Source of the DNA: Massilia sp.
GTDB lineage: Bacteria > Pseudomonadota > Gammaproteobacteria > Burkholderiales > Burkholderiaceae_D
Direction: 5' to 3'
DNA length: 7,218 nucleotides
NCBI GenBank assembly: GCA_028291845.1
Contig: JAQGNM010000397.1
Span: forward strand, 1 to 7,218
Shown: piece after piece, positions 1 to 5,392 of the stretch
How the letters are laid out: each line of letters opens with the position of its first letter
Numbering within the stretch: the first letter of the stretch is position 1
The notes under the pieces: model-generated
What the model was told of the DNA's origin: nothing
The model's database searches: none
Seen by the model: the letters and a program-made list of their open reading frames with translations, nothing else
Translations under genes and position numbers: made by a program

Positions 1-64
1 TGTCCGGTCGGCGGTGGAGGTCGACGTCCTCGATGCGCTCCCGCAGCAGCGGGGGCACCTCGTC
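1..64 (-). pseudogene. metH: Continuation of the metH reading frame past the in-frame stop
   Basis: Read in the same frame as the upstream metH segment, these bases encode DEVPPLLRERIEDVDLHRR followed by PD and run off the window edge without another stop. From memory of the family, the expected text here is close to YDE.....RERVEDVVLNRRPD. The reading therefore matches the linker between the pterin and cobalamin-binding modules, with a few unusual residues (D for V, H for N). This shows that the 622-residue product is a truncated or mis-sequenced MetH, not a natural two-module protein. Whether the rest of metH lies beyond the edge cannot be seen. Confidence 0.65.
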
Positions 65-1933
65 TTAGACCTCGTGGGCGCCGGCGTTGACGATGCCCAT
101 GTCCATGCCCGCCTTGATCGCGTGGTACAGGAACACGGTGTGAATCGCTTCGCGCGCCGGATCGTTGCCGCGGAACGAGAACGACACGTTCGACACGCCG
201 CCCGATACGCCCGCATGCGGCAGGTTCTGCTTGATCCAGCGGGTGGCGTTGATGAAGTCGACGGCGTAGTTGTTGTGCTCTTCGATGCCGGTGGCAATCG
301 CAAAGATGTTCGGGTCAAAAATGATGTCTTCCGGCGGAAAATCGACCTGCCTGGTCAGCACCTCGTAGGCGCGCTGGCAGATCTCGGTTTTGCGCTCGAA
401 AGTGTCGGCCTGGCCCTGCTCGTCGAAGGCCATGACGATGACGGCGGCGCCGTAACGCCTGCACAGTTTGGCCTGGCGAATGAATTCTTCTTCTCCCTCT
501 TTCATCGAGATCGAGTTGACGATGGCCTTGCCCTGCACGCACTTGAGGCCCGCTTCGATCACCGACCATTTGGAGGAGTCGATCATGATCGGCACCCGCG
601 AGATGTCCGGCTCGGAGGCGATCAAATTCAGGAAGCGCGTCATCGCCGCCTGCGAGTCGAGCATCGCCTCGTCCATGTTGATGTCGATGACCTGGGCGCC
701 GTTCTCCACCTGCTGGCGGGCCACCGACAAGGCTTCGTCGAACTGCTCGTTGAGGATCATGCGGGCGAACGCCTTCGAGCCGGTGACGTTGGTGCGCTCG
801 CCGACGTTGACGAACAGCGAATCGGCGTCCACCGTGAACGGCTCCAGGCCGGACAGGCGCAGCGCCACCGGCACTTGCGGCAGCGGGCGCGGCTTGGTCT
901 CGGCCAGCAGCTTGGCGATGGCGGCGATGTGCTCGGGGGTGGTGCCGCAGCAGCCGCCGGCGATATTGATGAAGCCGGCGTCGGCGAATTCGCGCAGCAG
1001 CGCCGAGGTGTCGGCCGGCAGCTCGTCGAAGCCGGTGTCGCTCATCGGGTTGGGCAGGCCGGCGTTGGGGTAGATGCACACGAAGGTGTCGGCCACTTGC
1101 GACAGCTCTTGCGCGTACGGGCGCATCAGGGCGGCGCCCAGCGCGCAATTGAGGCCGATGGTCAGCGGTTTGGCGTGGCGCACCGAATTCCAGAACGCCG
1201 GCACGGTCTGGCCGGACAGGATGCGGCCGGAGGCGTCGGTGACGGTGCCGGAGATCATCAGCGGCAGGCGCGGCAGATCCGGGTGCTCGTCGAAATACAA
1301 ATCGATGGCGAACAGCGCCGCCTTGCAGTTCAAGGTATCGAAAATGGTCTCGACCAGCAGCACGTCGGCGCCGCCGTCGACCAGGCCGCGCACCTGCTCG
1401 TGGTAGGCCGTCACCAGTTGGTCGAAGGTGACGTTTCTCGCCGCCGGGTCATTGACGTCCGGCGAAATCGATGCCGTCTTCGGGGTCGGCCCGAGCGCGC
1501 CGGCGACAAAGCGTGGCTTGTCGGCGCTGCTGTATTTGTCGCAGGCGGCGCGCGCGATGCGGGCGGCGGCCACGTTCATTTCATAGGCCAGGTGGCCCAT
1601 GTGGTAATCGTCCTGGGCGATGCTGGTGGCGCCGAAGGTATTCGTTTCGATCAGGTCGGCGCCGGCCGCCAGGTAGCGCTCGTGGATTTCGGCGATGACG
1701 TGCGGCTGGGTCAGGGTGAGCAGCTCATTGTTGCCCTTGACAAACAATTCGCGTGCGCCAGAGCCGGCCGGCGCGGCAAAATCGACGAAGCGCTCGCCGC
1801 GGTATTCGGCCTCGCCCAATTTATATTGCTGGATGATGGTGCCCATGGCGCCGTCGAGAATCATGATGCGGCGTGACAAAATGTCACGCAACAGGGTCTC
1901 GGTCGGGGATACGGCGGCGCGGGCAGTGGTCAT
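65..1933 (-). CDS. metH: Cobalamin-dependent methionine synthase, N-terminal half (homocysteine and pterin modules), interrupted by an in-frame stop
   Basis: MetH transfers a methyl group from 5-methyltetrahydrofolate through cobalamin to homocysteine, giving methionine in the cytoplasm. The 622 residues read from ATG 1933 contain the homocysteine-binding barrel (about 20-345), with LDGAMGT at 26-32 and the three expected zinc cysteines, C263 in LNCALG and C328/C329 in GGCCGTTPEH. The pterin-binding barrel follows (about 370-620), with NVGERTNVTGS, DINMDEAMLD and MIDSSKW. Family members are about 1,250 residues; the cobalamin and activation modules are absent here. The frame stops at TAA 65-67, where relatives have a tyrosine (GIVNAG..VYDE), yet metH-like residues continue in frame beyond it (DEVPPLLRERIEDV). 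A sequence error near the window edge or a recent nonsense mutation are both possible. ATG 1933 was preferred over ATG 1999 because the upstream candidate overlaps a TATAAT box and adds 22 residues unlike the family. No strong Shine-Dalgarno is visible. Confidence 0.9.
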   Translation of the reverse strand: MTTARAAVSPTETLLRDILSRRIMILDGAMGTIIQQYKLGEAEYRGERFVDFAAPAGSGARELFVKGNNELLTLTQPHVIAEIHERYLAAGADLIETNTFGATSIAQDDYHMGHLAYEMNVAAARIARAACDKYSSADKPRFVAGALGPTPKTASISPDVNDPAARNVTFDQLVTAYHEQVRGLVDGGADVLLVETIFDTLNCKAALFAIDLYFDEHPDLPRLPLMISGTVTDASGRILSGQTVPAFWNSVRHAKPLTIGLNCALGAALMRPYAQELSQVADTFVCIYPNAGLPNPMSDTGFDELPADTSALLREFADAGFINIAGGCCGTTPEHIAAIAKLLAETKPRPLPQVPVALRLSGLEPFTVDADSLFVNVGERTNVTGSKAFARMILNEQFDEALSVARQQVENGAQVIDINMDEAMLDSQAAMTRFLNLIASEPDISRVPIMIDSSKWSVIEAGLKCVQGKAIVNSISMKEGEEEFIRQAKLCRRYGAAVIVMAFDEQGQADTFERKTEICQRAYEVLTRQVDFPPEDIIFDPNIFAIATGIEEHNNYAVDFINATRWIKQNLPHAGVSGGVSNVSFSFRGNDPAREAIHTVFLYHAIKAGMDMGIVNAGAHEV

Positions 1934-1987
1934 GGCAAGGCTTTCAGAAGGCGGGAAACGTCCGGCGGCTGGCGCGGACGGCCTAAA

Positions 1988-1993
1988 ATTATA
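1988..1993 (-). promoter_or_regulatory. Candidate metH promoter, -10 box TATAAT
   Basis: The minus strand reads a perfect TATAAT here, 55 bases before the chosen metH start. Transcription would begin near 1981. There is no good TTGACA-like -35 box at 16-18 bp; the corresponding region is an A-rich tract (seven A on the minus strand, 2013-2019). The lack of a -35 box suggests help from an activator or an A-tract (UP-like) element. The 14-bp palindrome at 2017-2030 lies about 42 bp upstream of the predicted start, a typical activator position. The box is seen directly; its use is inferred. Confidence 0.5.
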
Positions 1994-2016
1994 CGGCATG
2001 GCAGTGTGCTTGTTTT

Positions 2017-2030
2017 TTTCTGATCAGAAA
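2017..2030. promoter_or_regulatory. Perfect 14-bp palindrome upstream of metH
   Basis: TTTCTGATCAGAAA is a perfect dyad centred between 2023 and 2024, in the divergent region between metH and the brnA-like gene. It is about 42 bp upstream of the transcription start predicted from the TATAAT box, so it may be a binding site for a dimeric regulator of metH. It does not match the MetR consensus I know (TGAA-N5-TTCA). It lacks a following U-tract suited to a terminator for either neighbour. The regulator is unknown. Confidence 0.4.
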
Positions 2031-2079
2031 GGCAAAAGGGTAAATACAAGCATGGCGTGGTTGAAAGGCACCACGTGTA

Positions 2080-2123
2080 TGTATCGCTCTGTTTCAAGGC
2101 GTCATTTGTTACAGAACGATACA
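2080..2123. repeat. Imperfect inverted repeat, 18-bp arms, operator-like
   Basis: The left arm (2080-2097) and the reverse complement of the right arm (2106-2123) agree at 15 of 18 positions, with an 8-bp spacer. The best core is TGTATCG(C/T)TCTGT. The right arm plus one base (2106-2124) is also a dyad by itself, TTGTTACAGAACGATACAA, with outer TTGT/ACAA ends and a matching inner C/G pair. A further CGATACA lies at 2149-2155. A possible -10 box, TACAAT (2120-2125), overlaps the right arm, but no convincing -35 box lies 16-18 bp upstream. The shape recalls operators of TetR-type dimeric repressors; that assignment is inference. Confidence 0.5.
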
Positions 2124-2125
2124 AT
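2120..2125 (+). promoter_or_regulatory. Possible -10 box (TACAAT) for the brnA-like gene
   Basis: TACAAT differs from TATAAT at one position and lies about 100 bases before the brnA-like start codon. It overlaps the right arm of the inverted repeat, so a protein bound there would block it. The -35 region is poor (about 2097-2102 reads AGGCGT), which keeps confidence low. A start here would give a leader of about 95 nt that contains the 2179-2201 hairpin. Confidence 0.3.
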
Positions 2126-2178
2126 ACCCGCCCACTCAGCAATCTTTCCGATACATACAGCGCCCAGAATCCTGTTCA

Positions 2179-2201
2179 GGAGTGGCAAGAGAGACCACTC
2201 C
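2179..2201 (+). promoter_or_regulatory. Leader hairpin before the brnA-like gene (7-bp stem, 9-nt loop)
   Basis: GGAGTGG (2179-2185) pairs perfectly with CCACTCC (2195-2201) across a 9-nt loop, ending 8 bases before the AAGGA ribosome-binding site (2210-2214). As RNA it could affect translation. As DNA it is a short dyad of the kind an autoregulating ribbon-helix-helix protein might bind. There is no U-tract after it, so it is not an intrinsic terminator. Confidence 0.4.
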
Positions 2202-2225
2202 GCCAACGTAAGGACTGGAATCAAC

Positions 2226-2459
2226 ATGGACAAAGATTTTGCTCAGGAATGGGACGCACCGCGTTCGATCGACACCGGCGCTGTCGCCGCCAAGCATCAA
2301 AATGCCGCACTCAAGCAGATCGTCACGATCCGCCTCGACACCGACATGCTCGACTGGTTCAAGGGCGCCGGCCCCGGCTACCAAACCCGCATCAACCAGA
2401 TCCTGCGCCAATACATGGCCGATCACCGCGACGATGCGATCGCCGCCAAGGCCAATTAA
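2226..2459 (+). CDS. BrnA-type antitoxin-like ribbon-helix-helix protein, no BrnT partner
   Basis: This 77-residue protein resembles BrnA antitoxins. In that family BrnA neutralises the BrnT ribonuclease toxin and represses its own operon through a C-terminal ribbon-helix-helix DNA-binding fold. Visible elements are the strand KQIVTIRLD (30-38), a first helix DMLDWFKGAG (40-49), the hallmark GPGYQTRIN (49-57) and a second helix IN..LRQYMADH (56-67). The start ATG 2226 has AAGGA 11 nt upstream. BrnA is usually preceded by brnT (about 90 residues); nothing BrnT-like is readable in 1934-2225 or downstream. The gene stands alone between divergent metH and convergent fmt, sharing its last bases with fmt. 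It may act as an independent regulator. The family call is fairly sure; toxin-neutralising function is not supported by context. Confidence 0.85.
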   Translation: MDKDFAQEWDAPRSIDTGAVAAKHQNAALKQIVTIRLDTDMLDWFKGAGPGYQTRINQILRQYMADHRDDAIAAKAN

Positions 2460-3412
2460 GCGAAACTTTTTCCCTCGAGAGGAAAACTCTTGAGGAATTC
2501 GGCGGCGGGCAAGCGCTTGCCGCCCGGTTTTTGCAATGTCGTCAAGCGCAAGGCGCCTTCAGCGCAGGCCACCACGATGCCGTCGTGCGCGGTGGCGCGC
2601 AGCACTCGACCGGGGCTCGCCGCGCGGTCGCCCTCGGCAAGCTCGGCTTCCCACATCTTGACGGTCACGCCATCCACCTGCGCCTGCGCTCCCGGAAACG
2701 GGTTGAATGCGCGGATCTTGCGGTCGAGTTCGACAGCGGACAGCGAAAAGTCGAGCTTCGCCTCTTCCTTGCCGATTTTCGCGGCATACGTGACGCCCAG
2801 TTCCGGCTGCGGCGTCGCCGTCAGCGGCCCGGCCGCCATTTTTTGCAATGTTTCGACGATCATGCGCGCGCCGAGCGCCGCCAGCACGTCGTGCAATTGC
2901 GCGGTGTTCTGCTGCGCGCCGATGGCGACCTTCTCGATCGCCAGCATCGGACCGGTATCGAGCCCTTCTTCCATCTGCATGATGGTGATGCCGGTCTCGG
3001 CGTCGCCGGCCTCGATGGCGCGGTGGATCGGCGCGGCGCCGCGCCAGCGCGGCAGCAGCGAGCCGTGACTGTTCAGGCAAGGCTTGATGGCCAGCGTTTC
3101 GCGCGGCAGGATCAGGCCGTAGGCGGCCACTACCATGACGTCGTAGTCCAGAGCGAGCAGGCGCTCATGCGCCGCGGCCGCTTCCAGCGCGCGCTGCGCA
3201 TCCTTGCTGTCGCGCCGTAAGGACAGCGGTTGCAGCACTTCGATGCCATGGGCGAGGGCGAATTGCTTGACGGCGGACGCCTGCAGTTGCATGCCGCGTC
3301 CTGCGGGACGGTCCGGTTGGGTCAGCACCAGGGGAATCTCGAACCCGGCCGCGTGAATGGCGGCGAGGGCGCAAGCGGCAAACTCCGGCGTGCCGGCGAA
3401 CACGACTTTCAT
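2456..3412 (-). CDS. fmt: Methionyl-tRNA formyltransferase
   Basis: Fmt uses 10-formyltetrahydrofolate to formylate the amino group of methionine on initiator tRNA, so that translation can start with fMet. The 318-residue product has the usual family length. The N-terminal formyltransferase fold begins MKVVFAGTPEFA. The catalytic region has N114 and H116 (LNSHGS), the signature SLLPRWRGAAPI (118-129) and D152 in GLDTG. The C-terminal OB-like tRNA-binding domain starts near 210 and includes FNPFPGA (236-242) and the family ending GALRL...KPGGKRLPAAEFL. The residues between N114 and H116 and after H116 (S and G) are slightly unusual but leave the catalytic set intact. ATG 3412 lies 10 nt after the def stop, with a weak purine-rich AAGAAAG upstream, so def and fmt form one operon. 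Its stop overlaps the convergent brnA-like stop. Confidence 0.97.
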   Translation of the reverse strand: MKVVFAGTPEFAACALAAIHAAGFEIPLVLTQPDRPAGRGMQLQASAVKQFALAHGIEVLQPLSLRRDSKDAQRALEAAAAHERLLALDYDVMVVAAYGLILPRETLAIKPCLNSHGSLLPRWRGAAPIHRAIEAGDAETGITIMQMEEGLDTGPMLAIEKVAIGAQQNTAQLHDVLAALGARMIVETLQKMAAGPLTATPQPELGVTYAAKIGKEEAKLDFSLSAVELDRKIRAFNPFPGAQAQVDGVTVKMWEAELAEGDRAASPGRVLRATAHDGIVVACAEGALRLTTLQKPGGKRLPAAEFLKSFPLEGKSFA

Positions 3413-3422
3413 CGATGCTTTC

Positions 3423-3965
3423 TTAATACCGGCGGCCGGCGGCTTTCAAGGCCGCTTCGCGCTCGATGCCGCGGTTTTCCTTGACCATCCTGGCCTTGAT
3501 GCGGTTGCGCTTCAGGGGCGACAGATACTCGACAAACACCTTGCCTTGCAAATGGTCCATCTCGTGCTGGATACACACTGACAACAAACCGTCGGCTTCC
3601 AGCTCGAAGAATTTACCGTCGGCATCCTGCGCCTTGACCTTCACCCGCGAGGGACGCTCGACGCCGTCGTAGACGCCCGGCACCGACAGGCAACCTTCGT
3701 CGTACACCTGTTTCTCTTCGCTGGCCCAGGTGATCTGCGGATTGATGAAGACCTGCAAATGGTCCTTCGTTTCGGTGATGTCGATCACCACCAATTGCTT
3801 GTGCACGTCGACCTGGCTGGCGGCAAGACCCACGCCAGGGGCATCGTACATGGTGTCGGCCATGTCGGCGATCAGGGTGCGCAAACCGGCATCGAATTCG
3901 GTCACCGGCGCGGCCACCTTGTGCAGGCGCGGATCCGGGTAACGCAGGATATTGAGTAAGGCCAT
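3423..3965 (-). CDS. def: Peptide deformylase
   Basis: Def is a metal hydrolase that removes the N-formyl group from nascent proteins at the ribosome. The 180-residue product carries all three family motifs: GVGLAASQ (44-51), EGCLSVP (90-96) with metal ligand C92, and QHEMDH (133-138) with ligands H134 and H138 and catalytic E135. It starts in the typical way (MALLNILRYPDPRLHKVA). The frame is open for another 39 codons upstream to an ATG at 4082, but that extension is unlike the family and crosses the likely promoter, so ATG 3965 is chosen. The ribosome-binding site is poor (GAG only). It is the first gene of the def-fmt operon and is divergent from the LysM-dprA pair, a grouping I recall from many betaproteobacteria. 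Confidence 0.97.
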   Translation of the reverse strand: MALLNILRYPDPRLHKVAAPVTEFDAGLRTLIADMADTMYDAPGVGLAASQVDVHKQLVVIDITETKDHLQVFINPQITWASEEKQVYDEGCLSVPGVYDGVERPSRVKVKAQDADGKFFELEADGLLSVCIQHEMDHLQGKVFVEYLSPLKRNRIKARMVKENRGIEREAALKAAGRRY

Positions 3966-4030
3966 GGGAAGCTCGGTAATAAACAATAAAAGAAAGTGGA
4001 TGGTAATCGCCCCACACAGATGGCGAAACC

Positions 4031-4036
4031 ATAATA
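4031..4036 (-). promoter_or_regulatory. Candidate def-fmt promoter, -10 box TATTAT
   Basis: On the minus strand TATTAT matches the -10 consensus at 5 of 6 positions, 65 bases before the def start codon. A weak -35 candidate, TATTCA, lies 17 bp upstream. Transcription would begin near 4024 and give a leader of about 60 nt. Confidence 0.35.
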
Positions 4037-4098
4037 GTTCGCGTCCATCGGCGTGAATAATGCCCCAAATCAACAAAAACACAACAGTCCGAGGGGGT

Positions 4099-4110
4099 CT
4101 CCCCGGGGAG
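4099..4110. repeat. Perfect 12-bp GC palindrome
   Basis: CTCCCCGGGGAG is a perfect dyad, roughly 60 bp upstream of the candidate def -10 box and just before the weak LysM promoter candidate. It stands out as a GC island inside an AT-richer spacer. It could be a regulatory site shared by the two divergent transcripts, or chance. No U-tract follows directly on either strand. Confidence 0.3.
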
Positions 4111-4287
4111 TTTGCCTTGCTAGTTCAAGGATTTATGGGCAGAATTTGATCCAGTACGGCAACCTTTTCATCCATTCGCCGGTGGAGCAGGCTGGTTTTT
4201 CATTTCGTCCGCGCCAGATGCCGGGAGAAAACACAGCGGGTTGTCGCCTTATGCCGCACGTTTTGATACCGCAATGACGGACACTCC

Positions 4288-5385
4288 ATGAAAAATTTTA
4301 TCACAGTCGGCACCCGCCTTGCAGTTGCCGGCCTGTTTGCCATGGCCGCCGCCGCGCCGGTCCAGGCCGCCGAGTGCGCCTTCCGCCAGAACGCGCCGGA
4401 CCAGCACACGGTGGTGCGCGGCGATACCCTGTGGGATATTTCCGGCAAATTCCTCGAGCATCCATGGTGCTGGCCGCAGGTCTGGGGCATGAATCGCGAC
4501 GAGATCGCCAATCCACACTGGATCTACCCGGGCCAGATTGTCTATTTCGACCGCAAGAACGGCCGTTTGAGCCTGAACCGCCCAGGCAGCGGCGACCCCA
4601 GCGATGGCTTGCCGACCATCCGCCTGTCGCCGCAGGTGAGAAATGAGGGCATGGGCGCCGATGCGATTCCGGCGATTCCACCTGGCGCCATCGAGCCCTT
4701 CCTGACCACCCCGCTGATCATCGACGACAAGCAACTCGACAGCGCCCCGCGCATCGCCGCCCACGAAGATGGTCACGTGTTTCTCGGCAAGGGCGACAAG
4801 GTGTATGTGCGCGGCGCCCTCGACGGCGCCAGCAGTTTCCAGGTGTTCCGCCCCGGTACGCCCTTGCGCGACCCGGATACGGGCCGGGTGGTGGCGTGGG
4901 AAGCGGTCTATCTCGGCAGTCTCGCCCTGCAGACGGCGGCGCGTCCCGGCGTCGACGTCCACACCTTCACGGTGTCGAGCTCGACCCAGGAAATGGGTGT
5001 CGGCGACCGCCTGGTGGCGGCGCCGCCTACGCCGTTGCGCAACTACGTGCCGCATGCGCCGCTGCGCCCGGTCAAGGCGCGCGTGCTGGGCATTTATTCG
5101 GGCGTGACCTATGCCGGCCAGAACCAGGTCATCAGTGTCAATCGGGGCGCACTTGACGGACTCGATGTCGGCGCCGTGCTGCGTCTGTACCATTTCGGTG
5201 AGATCATCCCCGACCCGGGCGGCAGCAAGGGCATCATGGGTGTCGGCAAGTCGATGATCAAGCTGCCCGATGAACAGGTCGGGTCCCTGTTCATTTTCCG
5301 CGTGTTCAAGAACGTCTCCTACGGCTTGATCATGCAGACCACGCAACCCGTGCAAGTCGGCGACGTGGCGGCCTCACCGGAGTAA
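4288..5385 (+). CDS. Exported LysM-domain protein, encoded upstream of dprA
   Basis: This 365-residue protein probably binds peptidoglycan in the cell envelope. It opens with a signal peptide: K2, a hydrophobic stretch at about 8-24, and a likely cleavage after VQA at residue 27. Cys30 does not fit a lipobox because the preceding residue is Glu. A LysM domain covers about 40-87, from HTVVRGDTLWDISGKFL to NPHWIYPGQIVYF, with the insertion HPWCWPQVW that I associate with this protein group. The rest (about 110-365) is a conserved beta-rich region of unknown role, ending SLFIFRVFKNVSYGLIMQ and VQVGDV. No catalytic domain is recognisable. The start ATG 4288 has only a weak ribosome-binding site. 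Its stop is 7 nt before the dprA start and dprA's GGAG lies inside this gene, so the two are probably co-transcribed. A link to DNA uptake is possible but unproven. Confidence 0.9.
   Translation: MKNFITVGTRLAVAGLFAMAAAAPVQAAECAFRQNAPDQHTVVRGDTLWDISGKFLEHPWCWPQVWGMNRDEIANPHWIYPGQIVYFDRKNGRLSLNRPGSGDPSDGLPTIRLSPQVRNEGMGADAIPAIPPGAIEPFLTTPLIIDDKQLDSAPRIAAHEDGHVFLGKGDKVYVRGALDGASSFQVFRPGTPLRDPDTGRVVAWEAVYLGSLALQTAARPGVDVHTFTVSSSTQEMGVGDRLVAAPPTPLRNYVPHAPLRPVKARVLGIYSGVTYAGQNQVISVNRGALDGLDVGAVLRLYHFGEIIPDPGGSKGIMGVGKSMIKLPDEQVGSLFIFRVFKNVSYGLIMQTTQPVQVGDVAASPE
5379..5382 (+). promoter_or_regulatory. Ribosome-binding site supporting the dprA GTG start
   Basis: GGAG overlaps the end of the LysM gene (its last A and G belong to the final codons and stop junction) and lies 10 nt before GTG 5393. 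No in-frame ATG exists near the expected N-terminus, so this site supports the GTG start and translation coupled to the upstream gene. Confidence 0.6.
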
Positions 5386-5392
5386 ATCCACC

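Larger units (their letters stand above)
3966..4287. other. Divergent intergenic region between def and the LysM gene
   Basis: These 322 bases are AT-richer than their neighbours and hold no convincing gene. Short open frames on both strands read as low-complexity or atypical protein without a good ribosome-binding site. Visible elements are a possible def -10 box at 4031-4036 and a 12-bp GC palindrome at 4099-4110. There is also a small dyad CCTTG/CAAGG at 4115-4130. A weak plus-strand promoter candidate pairs TTGCTA (4117-4122) with CAGAAT (4140-4145) at 17 bp spacing. The LysM gene would then have a leader of about 135 nt. I recognise no RNA gene or riboswitch. Confidence 0.6.

Noticed and set aside
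14..1876. A 620-codon open frame on the plus strand, opposite metH
   Set aside because: It is the antisense shadow of metH. Its translation is rich in R, H, G, V and D with no domain, as expected for the complement of GC-rich coding DNA.
1934..1999. An alternative metH start at ATG 1999 adding 22 residues
   Set aside because: The added residues are unlike the MetH N-terminus and the candidate start lies beside the TATAAT box, so it would precede the likely transcript start.
2468..2486. Hairpin TTTTCC/GGAAAA at the fmt 3' end as a terminator
   Set aside because: The stem is short and AT-rich, lies wholly within fmt coding sequence (KSFPLEGKSFA), and is not followed by a proper U-tract on either strand.
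3966..4082. A 39-residue N-terminal extension of Def from ATG 4082
   Set aside because: Peptide deformylases begin close to MALLNILRYPD. The extension would cross the candidate promoter and has no ribosome-binding site.
4053..4277. A 74-codon open frame in the def/LysM spacer
   Set aside because: No ribosome-binding site, no recognisable protein character, and it overlaps likely regulatory sequence.
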